A stretch of DNA of 64,000 nucleotides from Aureimonas sp. SA4125 (GTDB taxonomy: Bacteria > Pseudomonadota > Alphaproteobacteria > Rhizobiales > Rhizobiaceae): assembly GCF_019973775.1 (NCBI RefSeq), contig NZ_AP025032.1, forward strand, positions 2,542,001 to 2,606,000, given 5' to 3'. The notes beneath the pieces were generated by a model. The model was not told the origin of the DNA and ran no database searches. It saw nothing but the letters and a program-made list of their open reading frames with translations. The position numbers and the translations under genes are program-made. Of this stretch, positions 8,177 through 19,718 are shown in pieces. The stretch's first letter is position 1. The number at the start of each line of letters is the position of its first letter.

Positions 8177-9232
8177 TCAGGCGATGCCGAGCATCCGCCG
8201 GTTCGCGGCCTCGTCCGTCCCGCCCGCGGCGAAATCGTCGAAGGCCTTCGCCGTCACCGCGATGATGTGGCTCGCGATGAAGGGCACCCCCTCCGCTGCC
8301 CCCTGTTCCGGCGATTTCAGGCAGCACTCCCATTCCAGCACCGCCCAGGAATCGTAGTCGTGCTCGGCAAGCTTCGAGAAGATGCCGGCGAAATCCACCT
8401 GCCCGTCGCCGAGCGATCGAAAACGTCCGGCGCGTTTTACCCAGGGCTGATAGCCGGAATAGACGCCCTGCCGCCCCGTCGGATTGAACTCGGCATCCTT
8501 GACGTGAAAGGCGCAGATCCGCTCGTGATAGATGTCGATGAAATCGAGGTAATCGAGCTGCTGCAGCACGAAGTGCGAGGGGTCGTAGTTGATCTGGCAG
8601 CGGGGATGGTTGCCGGTGCGCTCGAGGAACATCTCGAAGGTCGCGCCATCGAAGAGGTCCTCGCCCGGATGGATCTCGTAGCCGACGTCGCAGCCGGCGG
8701 CATCGAAGGCGTCGAGAATCGGCGTCCAGCGTTTTGCCAGCTCGTCGAAAGCTGTCTCGACGAGGCCGGCCGGCCGCTGCGGCCAGGGATAGAGATAGGG
8801 CCAGGCCAGCGCCCCCGAAAAGGTCACATGGCTCGTGAAACCGAAATGCTGCGACGCCTTGGCGGCAAGCTTCATCTGCTCGACGGCCCATTCCTGCCGC
8901 GCCTTCGGATTGCCGCGCACCTCCGGCGCCGCAAATCCGTCGAAGGCGTCGTCGAAGGCGGGATGAACGGCGACGAGCTGGCCCTGCAGATGCGTCGACA
9001 GGTCGGTGATCTCCACACCCGCCTCGCGGCAGACGCCGGCGATCTCGTCGCAGTAATCCTTGGACGTGCCGGCCTTGCCGAGGTCGAAAAGCCGCGCGTC
9101 CCAGGTCGGGATCTGCACGCCTTCATAGCCGAGATCGGCGGCCCAGCCGGCGATTCCCGCCAGGCTGTCGAACGGCGCCGAATCGCCCGCGAACTGGGCG
9201 AGAAAGATCGCCGGCCCCTTCATCGTCTTCAT
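8177..9232 (-). CDS. Sugar phosphate isomerase/epimerase family protein (TIM barrel)
   Basis: Xylose-isomerase-like AP endonuclease-2 fold enzyme, likely an isomerase, epimerase or dehydratase of a sugar or inositol derivative. Metal-site residues are visible in YEIHPGEDLFD (Glu), NYDPSHFVLQ (Asp, His), FHVKDAEFN (His, Asp) and VLEWECCLK (Glu). I chose ATG 9232 (MKTMKGPAIFLAQF) because GGGGAGG lies just upstream; the open frame extends to 9340 without a site. 351 residues. It lies 51 bases upstream of the Gfo/Idh/MocA gene, and these two families often work in sequence on one substrate. Confidence 0.82.
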   Translation of the reverse strand: MKTMKGPAIFLAQFAGDSAPFDSLAGIAGWAADLGYEGVQIPTWDARLFDLGKAGTSKDYCDEIAGVCREAGVEITDLSTHLQGQLVAVHPAFDDAFDGFAAPEVRGNPKARQEWAVEQMKLAAKASQHFGFTSHVTFSGALAWPYLYPWPQRPAGLVETAFDELAKRWTPILDAFDAAGCDVGYEIHPGEDLFDGATFEMFLERTGNHPRCQINYDPSHFVLQQLDYLDFIDIYHERICAFHVKDAEFNPTGRQGVYSGYQPWVKRAGRFRSLGDGQVDFAGIFSKLAEHDYDSWAVLEWECCLKSPEQGAAEGVPFIASHIIAVTAKAFDDFAAGGTDEAANRRMLGIA

Positions 9233-9433
9233 CAACAGCCTCCCCAAGCATATGGCACGGGGCCGGTCTCCCAACCGGACGCATTCCCGCGCGTTCGAAG
9301 CGGAGATTAGGCGGCGTCGGCGCAAAGGTGAAGCGGGCAATCCTTTGCGTCGGGCAAAGAACTGTTGTCCCGCGAACGCGGAGGACCGTCTCCCGTGATC
9401 CTTGTCAGGTCCCCCGGCCCGATGGCCGCCCGC

Positions 9434-10354
9434 TCAAGCGGCGGAATGCTGCCTGAATTCGTCCGCCGTCAGATAGCTCGCCTGTGTTCCGCGCCGGGTG
9501 ATCGACAGGGCGGCGTAGCGCGCCGCCTGCCGCAGCGAGGCTTCGACCGCGCCGCCGGCGGCATAGAAATGCGCGAAGGCGCCGATGAAGGCGTCGCCGG
9601 CGCCCGTCGTGTCCACCGGCTCGACCGCGACCGGGGCGATCTGCCGGACGGCCTCCGCCGTCACCAACAAGGCGCCGCGGCTGCCCATGGTGACGATGAC
9701 GGTCTTGATTCCCTTCGCAATCAGGCTCTGGGCCGCCGTCTCGACCGCCGCCTGCGTATCGACCGGAAGACCGGAGAGCAGCGCCAGTTCTGTCTCGTTC
9801 GGCACGAGGAAGCTGACGTCGCGGATTTTCTCGACGTCGAGATCGGCGGCGGCCGGCGCCGGATTGAGCAGAACCTCGATCCCCCGCGCCTTGCCGAAGG
9901 CGATGGCGTGGTAGACGGTCTCGACGGGGACCTCCATCTGCAGGAGGATCAACCGGCAGCTCGACAGAGCATCTGCTGCGGCATCGACATCGCCCGGCAG
10001 GAGGTGATCGTTGGCGCCCTTGACGATGAGAATGGCATTCTCACCGGTATGGTCGACGAAGATCGGCGCGACGCCCGAGGAGACCCCGGCCACCCGCCCG
10101 ACATGATCGACGCGCACGCCATTGGCACGAAAGTTCTCGATCTGCTGCTCGGCGAACGGATCGTCTCCGACTTTCGTCACCATCACCACGTCGCAGCCGA
10201 GACGGGCGGCGGCAACCGCCTGGTTTGCTCCCTTGCCGCCATGTCCGATCACGAAGGAATCGGCCGCCAGCGTCTCGCCCGGCGCCGGCATGCGCGGCCC
10301 GTAGGTGACGAGGTCCATCATGTTCGAGCCGATGACGGCAATCCGGGTGGCCAT
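9434..10354 (-). CDS. Ribokinase-like PfkB-family sugar kinase
   Basis: Phosphorylates a sugar with ATP. The protein shows the substrate motif GHGGKGANQAVAAARLG (about residues 38-54) and the catalytic anion-hole motif DTTGAGDAFIGAF (about 248-260). Length 306 is full for ribokinase and the pattern is closest to RbsK. GGGGAGA precedes ATG 10354. It is the first gene of the minus-strand trio, ahead of the TIM-barrel isomerase by about 200 bases. No transporter is joined to the trio. Ribose is possible but not shown. Confidence 0.85.
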   Translation of the reverse strand: MATRIAVIGSNMMDLVTYGPRMPAPGETLAADSFVIGHGGKGANQAVAAARLGCDVVMVTKVGDDPFAEQQIENFRANGVRVDHVGRVAGVSSGVAPIFVDHTGENAILIVKGANDHLLPGDVDAAADALSSCRLILLQMEVPVETVYHAIAFGKARGIEVLLNPAPAAADLDVEKIRDVSFLVPNETELALLSGLPVDTQAAVETAAQSLIAKGIKTVIVTMGSRGALLVTAEAVRQIAPVAVEPVDTTGAGDAFIGAFAHFYAAGGAVEASLRQAARYAALSITRRGTQASYLTADEFRQHSAA

Positions 10355-10660
10355 GCGATCTCTCCCCTTGCAGCGACAACCGGCACCACGCCTGCGTCTC
10401 AGCGGCCGGCCCCTGCCCTGCCGGAGCGCCCGCGCCGCGTGACGCCGTCGCCTGCGCTATAGGGCGCAATTCCGTCCGCCGGGCAACAGGTTTACCGGGC
10501 AGAGGTGACCCGGTCTGCCTGAACAGGCTCGGCGGCCTGATAAGTGGATTGCCTGCCCGGTTTAGGCCGCGGCAAGAAGCGGCTGCATGAAGCCAGCGCC
10601 GCCCGGAGTTTCGGTCCCAGGCTCGAATGCGGGCATCGTCCGTCGTGGAAAGCCCCAAAA
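10355..10660. other. Intergenic region of 306 bases
   Basis: Lies upstream of the kinase gene and downstream of the pyridoxal 4-dehydrogenase gene. It marks the boundary of the vitamin B6 region. I saw no gene, RNA or clear terminator. Confidence 0.4.
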
Positions 10661-11419
<759 letters not shown>

Positions 11420-12607
11420 TTAGCCGACGGGTTCATCTGCGTTGATTTCGGCGATCGCGGCCGCGACGCCGGCCGCCGTATCTGTCTTGGCGCCGGCCGC
11501 CTCGAGCGTGCCGCCGACAGCCGCAAGCGCGGCGATGGCGTAGATCGGCTGGGCTGTCGGCCCCATGTGACCGATGCGCGTCAGCTTGCCGAGGGTCTCT
11601 CCCCGACCCGACGAGAAGACGACGCCAAAGCGCGAACGCACCTCGCGCCGAAGCGCCGCCTCGTCGATGCCTTGCGGCGTCCTGAACGCGGTGGTCGTCG
11701 GCGAGGCGATCTCTTCGCGCGCCGCCCAGATTCCGAGCCCCATGGCGCGCAGGCCTGCCCGCGTGGCTTTCGCGGTCAGCTCGTGCCGCGCCCATACCGT
11801 CTCGGGGCCCTCGGCGAGATAAAGGTCGAGCGCCCCGTCAAGGCCGTTCATCTCGGCGACCGACGGCGTAAAGGGAAAGGGCTCCGTGCGCGACCAGGCG
11901 TTCTCCCAGTCGAGGATCGACAACATCGAGGCGCGCGGGGCCGCCGGATTGGCCTTCATCTTGTCCCAGGCGCGGGGGCTCACCCCCATCATGGTCAGGC
12001 CGGGGGGCGCGCCGAGGCACTTGCTCGGTCCGGTGACGTAGATGTCGGCCCGGCAATCCTCCGGGTGGGTCTTCATGCCGGCGAAGGACGACACGGCGTC
12101 GACGATCAGATAGGCGCCGTGTTCGGCGACCACCGCACCGATCTCGTCGATCGGGTTGATGGTGGCGGAAGGCGTGTCGTGATGGCAGACCGAGACGACC
12201 GACACCTCGGGATGACGCGCCAGCATGTCGCGCACGGCCTGCGGGTCGATCGCCTCGTTATAGGCGGTCTCGATCTCGAGCAGATTGGGCGAATAGCGCT
12301 TCGCCCAGTAGCCGAAGCCCTTGCCATAGACACCAGAGGCGAGGTTGAGCACCGTGTCGTCGGGCGTAATGAGCGACGCCGCCGCGGCCTCGAGCCCCAG
12401 CACCGGCTCGCCATGCAAAATGACCGGCTTGGTCGACAGCCGCATCGCCTTCTGCGTCTTTTCGACAACCTGTTCGTAGAACAGCTGGAAGGCCGGGTCG
12501 TAATCGTAGAGCACCGTGCGACCGAGCGCCTGCAGGACCTCGGGATAGGCGTTCACCGGGCCGGAGGTCAGCGTCATCACCGGCTTGTCGTGGTCTGAAT
12601 AGCGCAT
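11420..12607 (-). CDS. ppaT: Pyridoxamine-pyruvate aminotransferase
   Basis: Converts pyridoxamine and pyruvate into pyridoxal and L-alanine, feeding amines into vitamin B6 degradation. It is a fold-type I aminotransferase without bound PLP cofactor; the reactive lysine lies in TGPSKCLGAPPGLTMMG. The N-terminal MRYSDHDKPVMTLTSGPVNA and the stretch SGVYGKGFGYWAKRYSP agree with the M. loti enzyme (mlr6806) as I recall it. I chose ATG 12607 with GGAG 8 bases upstream; a GTG at 12616 lies too close to that site. 395 residues. It sits 12 bases before the dehydrogenase gene and 24 bases after the lactonase gene. Confidence 0.9.
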   Translation of the reverse strand: MRYSDHDKPVMTLTSGPVNAYPEVLQALGRTVLYDYDPAFQLFYEQVVEKTQKAMRLSTKPVILHGEPVLGLEAAAASLITPDDTVLNLASGVYGKGFGYWAKRYSPNLLEIETAYNEAIDPQAVRDMLARHPEVSVVSVCHHDTPSATINPIDEIGAVVAEHGAYLIVDAVSSFAGMKTHPEDCRADIYVTGPSKCLGAPPGLTMMGVSPRAWDKMKANPAAPRASMLSILDWENAWSRTEPFPFTPSVAEMNGLDGALDLYLAEGPETVWARHELTAKATRAGLRAMGLGIWAAREEIASPTTTAFRTPQGIDEAALRREVRSRFGVVFSSGRGETLGKLTRIGHMGPTAQPIYAIAALAAVGGTLEAAGAKTDTAAGVAAAIAEINADEPVG

Positions 12608-12631
12608 GTCCTTCACTCCACTTAGTCGGCC

Positions 12632-14424
<1,793 letters not shown>

Positions 14425-14427
14425 CGC

Positions 14428-15519
14428 TCAAGCCCTCCGCGCCTGGTTCATCCGGTTGTCCAGATACTCGGCGATCGCGAGCGTGATCAGCACCGTCGAG
14501 ATCAGGACCAGCGTGAAATGCTGGGGAACGCCAAGTCGCCGCGCCGCACTCTCTCCGCCGATCGACAGCACCGACAGCAGGAATACGAAACCGATGGCCG
14601 CGAGGCCGTTCATGCGGGCGAGGAAGACGACGGGTATGACCGCAAGGCCATAGGCCGGGTTCCAATCTGCCCGGACATTGCCCTGAATGCCGATGATGTC
14701 GATCGCGCCGCCCATGCCGACCAGCCCTGCCGAGATCGCGAAGACCGCGACGGTCAAAAGCGGGACGTTGAGGCCGGCGTGAACGGCCGCGCGCGAATTG
14801 GCGCCGACGGTCCTCAGCTTCAGGCCGAAGGCCGTCCGGGTCATGACGAGGTGGACCACGATGATGGCAACGAGACCATAGACGAGGCCGCTCGTGATGG
14901 TCGTTTCGAAGAGGCGCGGCAGCCGGTCGGCGACTGGCAGCGTGCGCGTCTGCGGCACGGTGGTGGCGGGGTCGAGGAAGACGAGCTTGACCAGGACATT
15001 GGCCAGCGAGACGCCGAGGAACGACATCATCAGCGTGGTGATGATCTCGTTGACCCCCTGATAGGCGCGCAGCAGCGCCGGGACGAGCGACCAGAGCATC
15101 GCGACAGCGGTGGCGATCAGGAAGGCCGCCAGCATCGCGAGCCAGGCGGGCAATGCCTGGACCAATAGCGGCGCACTGGCGGCGGCGGATACGGCGCCGA
15201 GCAGGAACTGGCCGTCACCGCCCAGATTCCACATGCCGGCGCGAAAGGCGACGATGAGGCCGGCCGCGATGAACAGCAGCGGCGCCATGCGCGTCAGCGT
15301 CTGCTGCAATCCGAGCGGCGACAGCAGGCCGCGCTCCACGACAAGCCCGTAATAGGCGAGCGGGTCGACGCCGACGGCGAGCAGCACGCCACCGGCGAGC
15401 ACCAGCGAGACGACGACGGGCCCGAGCGTGATGAGAAGTCGGCGGCCAATGTCGCGACCGGGCTGGCCTGGCGGGGTGGCAACGGCGCTTTCGGCGCTGG
15501 AGACGGTCTTGTCACTCAT
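14428..15519 (-). CDS. BMP-type ABC transporter permease 1 (candidate vitamin B6 importer)
   Basis: Partner inner-membrane permease (YufP-like). About ten hydrophobic segments follow a 25-residue polar N-terminus. Characteristic stretches are GMWNLGGDGQFLLGAVSAA and TRTAFGLKLRTVGANSRAA, the coupling helix region. I chose ATG 15519 (MSDKTVSSAES), which overlaps the ATPase stop as ATGA; an upstream open stretch to 15624 is Arg-rich frame shadow. 363 residues. It forms a tight unit with the ATPase upstream and the second permease downstream. Vitamer specificity is inferred from its place inside the vitamin B6 gene set. Confidence 0.85.
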   Translation of the reverse strand: MSDKTVSSAESAVATPPGQPGRDIGRRLLITLGPVVVSLVLAGGVLLAVGVDPLAYYGLVVERGLLSPLGLQQTLTRMAPLLFIAAGLIVAFRAGMWNLGGDGQFLLGAVSAAASAPLLVQALPAWLAMLAAFLIATAVAMLWSLVPALLRAYQGVNEIITTLMMSFLGVSLANVLVKLVFLDPATTVPQTRTLPVADRLPRLFETTITSGLVYGLVAIIVVHLVMTRTAFGLKLRTVGANSRAAVHAGLNVPLLTVAVFAISAGLVGMGGAIDIIGIQGNVRADWNPAYGLAVIPVVFLARMNGLAAIGFVFLLSVLSIGGESAARRLGVPQHFTLVLISTVLITLAIAEYLDNRMNQARRA

Positions 15520-17078
15520 GCTGGAAGTCCGATCATGAGACGACCGACCCGCTCGCCGGCGCGCGCGCCGTTCTCGACGGTGCCGACAAGGCGTCCCTGC
15601 GAGATGACGGCGATGCGGTGGCACATGGACAGCAGCTCATCCAGGTCGGTGGAGATCAGGAGGACCGCCAGGCCCTGCCCGGCGATGTCGCGGACACGTT
15701 GCCGCGTGGCCAGTGTATTGGCGAGGTCAAGACCGTAGGTCGGCTTGTTGAAGATCACGGCGCGCGCGCTGTCCGCGAGTTCGCGGGCGATGAGCACCTT
15801 CTGGATGTTGCCGCCCGACAGCCGGCCGACCGGCGTCGAGACGCCGGGCGTGCGCACATCGTAAAGCCGCGTCAGTTCCCGCGCCCGCTCGTCAATCGCG
15901 CCTGCGCGCTCGACCCCGGAGCGCCAGTACGGCGGCTCGCCGATCTGCTTCAGGAAGTAGTTGATCGAGACGGGGAAGGTTGCCACCGTCCCCTCCCCCA
16001 GCCGGTCATCGGTGAGGTAGCGCAGCCCCTTCCGGCGCCGCTCGCCGACATTGAGCGCATCGAGCTTTTCCCCGGCCAGCGTCACGCTGCCGCCACTTGC
16101 CGTCCGCTGACCGGCAAGTGCCTCGGCAAGCTGCTTCTGGCCGTTGCCGTCAATGCCGGCAATGCCCAGGATCTCGCCACGCCCTATACGGAAGGAAATC
16201 GCCTCAAGGCCAGGCGCATCCGAAGTCGCAGCGACGCAAAGGTCGCGCACGACGAGCAAGGCGTCGTCATTAGCGGCCCGCGGCGGAATGGTGACGGCAT
16301 CGTCGCCGGCCTGGCGGCCGAACATCATCGCCACGATCTCGTCGACCAGTGCGCCGCGATCAAGCGATCGGAGCTGTTCCGGTCGCATCTCGCCGACCTT
16401 GCGGCCGAGTTTGAGCACCGAGACGCGGTCGCCGAAATCGGCCGCTTCGCCAAGCTTGTGGGTGATGAAGACGACGGCAAGCCCGCGATCGACGAGCCGC
16501 CGCATCAACGCGCCGAGTTCGGCGGCGCCTTGCGGCGTCAGCATCGACGTCGCCTCGTCGAGGATCAGCACCCGGCTGTCGCGCAGCAGCGCCCGCACGA
16601 TCTCGACCTGCTGTTGCTCGCCGAGCGACAATTCGGAGACGCGCGTGCCGAGGTTGATCTCGATACCCAGCGGCCCGGTGATTTCCGCGACACGGGTGGT
16701 AAGTTCGGCGATCCTCGGTCGCTGCCACCAGCGGCCGCCAAGCGCGAGGTTCTCGGCGACGGTCAGCGTCGGCACGAGCATGTTGTGCTGGAAGACCGTT
16801 CCGATGCCGAGCGAGAGGGCATGGCTCGGCGAGCGGATCGACATTTCCGTGCCATCGACCAGAATGCGGCCGCCGTCCGGCTGCTGCAGGCCCGACAGGA
16901 GGCCGATCAGCGTGGACTTTCCGGCCCCGTTCTCGCCGAGCAGCACATGCACTTCGCCGGCGCGAATCTCGAGGTCGATGCGGTCATTGGCAACGATCCC
17001 CGGGAAGCGCTTCGTGACGCCTTCCAGCGCAACGATTGGCGGTGCCGCATTCTGCTGCTGCATCATGTGCTCAATCAT
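15516..17078 (-). CDS. BMP-type ABC transporter ATPase with two nucleotide-binding domains
   Basis: Cytoplasmic ATPase of the importer. The first domain is complete: Walker A GENGAGKSTL, signature LSLGEQQQVEI, Walker B RVLILDEATSML. The second is degenerate, as usual in this family: GIDGNGQKQLAEA replaces Walker A, signature LSGGNIQKVLIARELA is kept, and Walker B reads AVIFNKPTYGLD, with Asn-Lys where Asp-Glu is expected. I chose ATG 17078 (MIEHMMQQQN), with GGAATGGG just upstream. 520 residues. It is separated from the binding-protein gene by a strong hairpin. Confidence 0.87.
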   Translation of the reverse strand: MIEHMMQQQNAAPPIVALEGVTKRFPGIVANDRIDLEIRAGEVHVLLGENGAGKSTLIGLLSGLQQPDGGRILVDGTEMSIRSPSHALSLGIGTVFQHNMLVPTLTVAENLALGGRWWQRPRIAELTTRVAEITGPLGIEINLGTRVSELSLGEQQQVEIVRALLRDSRVLILDEATSMLTPQGAAELGALMRRLVDRGLAVVFITHKLGEAADFGDRVSVLKLGRKVGEMRPEQLRSLDRGALVDEIVAMMFGRQAGDDAVTIPPRAANDDALLVVRDLCVAATSDAPGLEAISFRIGRGEILGIAGIDGNGQKQLAEALAGQRTASGGSVTLAGEKLDALNVGERRRKGLRYLTDDRLGEGTVATFPVSINYFLKQIGEPPYWRSGVERAGAIDERARELTRLYDVRTPGVSTPVGRLSGGNIQKVLIARELADSARAVIFNKPTYGLDLANTLATRQRVRDIAGQGLAVLLISTDLDELLSMCHRIAVISQGRLVGTVENGARAGERVGRLMIGLPA

Positions 17079-17098
17079 CCCATTCCAGCTGGCTCGAT

Positions 17099-17134
17099 CC
17101 AGGCGGAAGGGACACTGATGCCCCTTCCGCCTGG
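17099..17134. other. Strong hairpin between binding-protein and ATPase genes
   Basis: CCAGGCGGAAGGG at 17099-17111 pairs perfectly with CCCTTCCGCCTGG at 17122-17134, a 13-bp stem with a 10-base loop. It lies between the binding-protein stop and the ATPase start. Stems in this place commonly protect the 3' end of the binding-protein message and lower expression of the downstream transporter genes. No T-run follows, so it is not a classic terminator. Confidence 0.7.
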
Positions 17135-17142
17135 CGTCATTG

Positions 17143-18195
17143 CTACTGCGCAGCCGCGGACACATCCGTCATCAGGGCCCGTACGGCAGTGGCCTCGAAG
17201 ACCGGCTCGATCTTGACCTCCCCCGAGATCATCTGATCGCGGACCGTCTGGATCTCGGTCCAGACGTCATCCGGGATCTGATCCGTCTTCAGCAGCTCGA
17301 CCGAATTGTCGGCGAGACCGATCGCGTAGCGCTTGGTGCCAAACGTGTCGTCCTGCAGGTCCTTGATCATCGCCGCGTAGACCGGGGTGATGTTCCAGAC
17401 GACCGAGCTGAGCAGGAAGCCCTTGCTGACCGAGGTCTTGTCACCGATCACATCGATGAACAGCACCTTGCCGCCGTCTCCTGCCTTGGCAGTTTCCACC
17501 GCCTGCAACATGCCGAAGCTCGAGCCGTTGCCCTGGCCGAAAATGATGTCGGCACCGGCCGCGATCACGCTTTCGGTCACGCGACGGCCGCCGGCGGCGT
17601 CGCTGTAGGCAGCCGGTCCGATCACCGCGTAGGTGATCTTCACATCCGGGTTCTCCGCCTTCACGCCCTGCGCGAAGCCGGCCGACTGCGAGTTCCACGA
17701 CGGAGGCTCGCCGGAAACGACGATGCCGACATGCTTGGACCGGCTCATTTTGGCGGCCATGCGACCGGCAAGATAGGCACCCTCATGGCCGCTCAGCGTG
17801 TAATCGGCAACGAGGCCTTCCTTGAGCGCCTGAGGGGAGTCCACGATCGCCACCGGAACCTTGGTTTCCTCGGCGATCTCGGGTGCCGAGGTGGCGTAGC
17901 CGCTGGCATGGGCGATGATGAGGCTCGCCCCATCCGCAGCGATTTCGCGCAGCGCCGGGCGGACGTCGCCATAACCGAGACCCGAGGCGATGATCACCTC
18001 GATGCCGGCCGCCTCCGCCGCCGCTTTGGCCGCGTCAACGCCCTGCTGGTTCCAGCCGAAGTCGGTCCCTTCTTCCGGCGTCATGATGGCTATCGACTTC
18101 ACCTCTGCAGCGAGGGCCGTACCGGCCAGAAACGCCGCGGTCACTACAGCGAGCACGCTGCGTTTGATCAAACTAGTTGTCACTTTGCTCTCCAT
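17143..18195 (-). CDS. BMP-family substrate-binding protein (candidate vitamin B6 receptor)
   Basis: Periplasmic receptor of the preceding ABC importer. A signal peptide covers about residues 1-29 (RSVLAVVTAAFLAGTALAAE). The mature part shows the BMP/PnrA pattern: IAIMTPEEGTDFGWNQQGVDA, IIAHASGYATSAPEIAEE, and GADIIFGQGNGSSFGML. ATG 18195 is the longest start, but GTG 18183 has GGAGA five bases upstream and gives a more usual signal peptide, so it may be the real one. No lipobox Cys is visible, unlike many BMP lipoproteins. Ligand is inferred from neighbours: a pyridoxine, pyridoxamine or related vitamer. Confidence 0.85.
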   Translation of the reverse strand: MESKVTTSLIKRSVLAVVTAAFLAGTALAAEVKSIAIMTPEEGTDFGWNQQGVDAAKAAAEAAGIEVIIASGLGYGDVRPALREIAADGASLIIAHASGYATSAPEIAEETKVPVAIVDSPQALKEGLVADYTLSGHEGAYLAGRMAAKMSRSKHVGIVVSGEPPSWNSQSAGFAQGVKAENPDVKITYAVIGPAAYSDAAGGRRVTESVIAAGADIIFGQGNGSSFGMLQAVETAKAGDGGKVLFIDVIGDKTSVSKGFLLSSVVWNITPVYAAMIKDLQDDTFGTKRYAIGLADNSVELLKTDQIPDDVWTEIQTVRDQMISGEVKIEPVFEATAVRALMTDVSAAAQ

Positions 18196-18265
18196 TTGTT
18201 TGACTGTTCACGATCACATCCCGACTTCTTTTTATTTTTCTTAGAACTTTGGACTGGAGGCCTGC

Positions 18266-18676
18266 TTGGCGCGTTCACCTCTCCTTCTCGCTGTTGCCGC
18301 CTTCGCGGTCTTTGCTTGCCCCGCCGCGGGCGGCGAACCCGTGGACCAGAAGGGCCTTATCCGGCTGCCGGTGGACGTTAGAAATTCGGGGCATGACACC
18401 ATCCTCTGCCAAGCCGAAATCGCACACTGGTTCGCGACCAATCTCGCCAGCATCGCGCCCGATGAACATGCCAGCCTCGACCTGCGTTTCGACACGCTCA
18501 GCGGCGCATGGGCGGCGATGAACGCGCGCGACGAGGCTCTCCCGGTCGAGCGCGCCTGGTGCGGCGTCAAGGGCCGCACCTACGAAACGCGCTGGGACCT
18601 TCCGCTAGAGCGCGACCAGCCGCAGGCGCGGCAACTCGACTGCCGGACCGAAGGCCCGAGACTTGCCTGCCGCTAA
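18266..18676 (+). CDS. Small exported protein of unknown function
   Basis: I do not recognise the family. The 136-residue protein has a clear signal peptide (LLLAVAAFAVFACPAAGGEP) and a mature part of about 110 residues with four cysteines (ILCQAEIAH, RAWCGVKG, QLDCRTEG, LACR), suggesting two disulfides in the periplasm. It starts at TTG 18266 with GGAGG five bases upstream. It is on the plus strand, alone, between the minus-strand ABC and TRAP receptor genes. Its place inside the vitamin B6 region is suggestive only. Confidence 0.6.
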   Translation: MARSPLLLAVAAFAVFACPAAGGEPVDQKGLIRLPVDVRNSGHDTILCQAEIAHWFATNLASIAPDEHASLDLRFDTLSGAWAAMNARDEALPVERAWCGVKGRTYETRWDLPLERDQPQARQLDCRTEGPRLACR

Positions 18677-18696
18677 AATGGGACCGGCCTGCGCGC

Positions 18697-19704
18697 TCAC
18701 TGCTGGGGCCTGGCGTCGACGAGGGCGCGCAAGCGATCATATTCCGCCTTTACCGCTGGCTCCGCGTCCAGGACGTCCGCCGCCAGCTTCGAGAAATCTG
18801 CCTCCATGGCGGCCTGGTCCTCGCTGGACAGCTCGTTGAGCTTGCCGCCATTGTCACTCCAGATCTTGTAGGTCTTCTCGACATTCTCGACGCCCCACGG
18901 GAAGACCAGCTCTTCAGCTGCGCGGCCTGCCTCGATGATCGCTGTCTTGACCTCATCGGTCTGGGTCTGGAACCAGTCCTCGTTCACCACAGTCACGGAG
19001 ACGATCTGCGCGAAACGCAGATCGAGGATGTTCTTGCCGACGTCGTAATATTTGAAAGCCGTCAGGATCGGCATGCCGACAAGCATGCCATCGAGACCGC
19101 CGGACTCGAGCTGCGGAATGACCTCGGTCAGGGCCAGCGGCAACGGTGTCGCGCCCAGCAGCTCCATCGGCTTGATCTGCAGTGGCGACGCGAAAGTGCG
19201 GATCTTCAGGCCGCGCAGGCCATCGAGCGTCGTCACGTCCTTCATCGTGAAGACGACGGTCGGGCTGTTGTAGATCGCCCCGATGACGCGAAGACCCTTG
19301 TCGAGGAACATCTCCTCTAGATGGCCGCGATACTCGGGATCATGGATCGCGGCATGGACGTCGTCCGGCGTCTTGAACAGGCCGGGAACGTCGAAAGCCT
19401 GGAAGCGTGGATCGACATTGGTCATGAACGAGGTCGGGGTCGTGAAGGCCTCGATCGTGCCGAGCAACACGCCTTCGGCCATGCGCGGAATGGCGCCAAG
19501 CTGGCTGGCTGGATAGATTTCGGTCTTCAAGGCGTCACCGACGCGCGCCTGCAATTCGCTGGCGAACACCTTCTGCCATTCGTGCTGCACGTCGTTGATC
19601 GTCGCCGAGGCGAGCTTCATCGTCGACTGCGCCTGCGCCGCGGCGAGTGGCGTCAGTGCGATCGCGGAGGCAAGAAGAGCAAGTTTGAGGAATTTGACAA
19701 GCAT
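18697..19704 (-). CDS. TRAP transporter periplasmic receptor DctP-like
   Basis: Binds an organic acid in the periplasm for the TRAP transporter encoded upstream. A signal peptide covers residues 1-27 (LALLASAIALTPLAAAQAQS). The core DctP features are WQKVFASELQARVGDALKTE, a GLRGLKIRTFASPLQIKPMELLG stretch including the Arg that pairs with ligand carboxylate, and YKIWSDNGGKLNELS near the end. I chose ATG 19704 with GGAG seven bases upstream; the frame stays open far upstream but lies antisense-like inside dctM. 335 residues. The ligand is unknown; the operon suggests a pyridine carboxylate such as 4-pyridoxate. Confidence 0.87.
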   Translation of the reverse strand: MLVKFLKLALLASAIALTPLAAAQAQSTMKLASATINDVQHEWQKVFASELQARVGDALKTEIYPASQLGAIPRMAEGVLLGTIEAFTTPTSFMTNVDPRFQAFDVPGLFKTPDDVHAAIHDPEYRGHLEEMFLDKGLRVIGAIYNSPTVVFTMKDVTTLDGLRGLKIRTFASPLQIKPMELLGATPLPLALTEVIPQLESGGLDGMLVGMPILTAFKYYDVGKNILDLRFAQIVSVTVVNEDWFQTQTDEVKTAIIEAGRAAEELVFPWGVENVEKTYKIWSDNGGKLNELSSEDQAAMEADFSKLAADVLDAEPAVKAEYDRLRALVDARPQQ

Positions 19705-19718
19705 GGAAATCTCCGTCG

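Noticed and set aside
6959..9310. A 783-codon plus-strand frame opposite the sugar genes
   Set aside because: Antisense to two genes with clear active-site motifs; no domain or ribosome site of its own.
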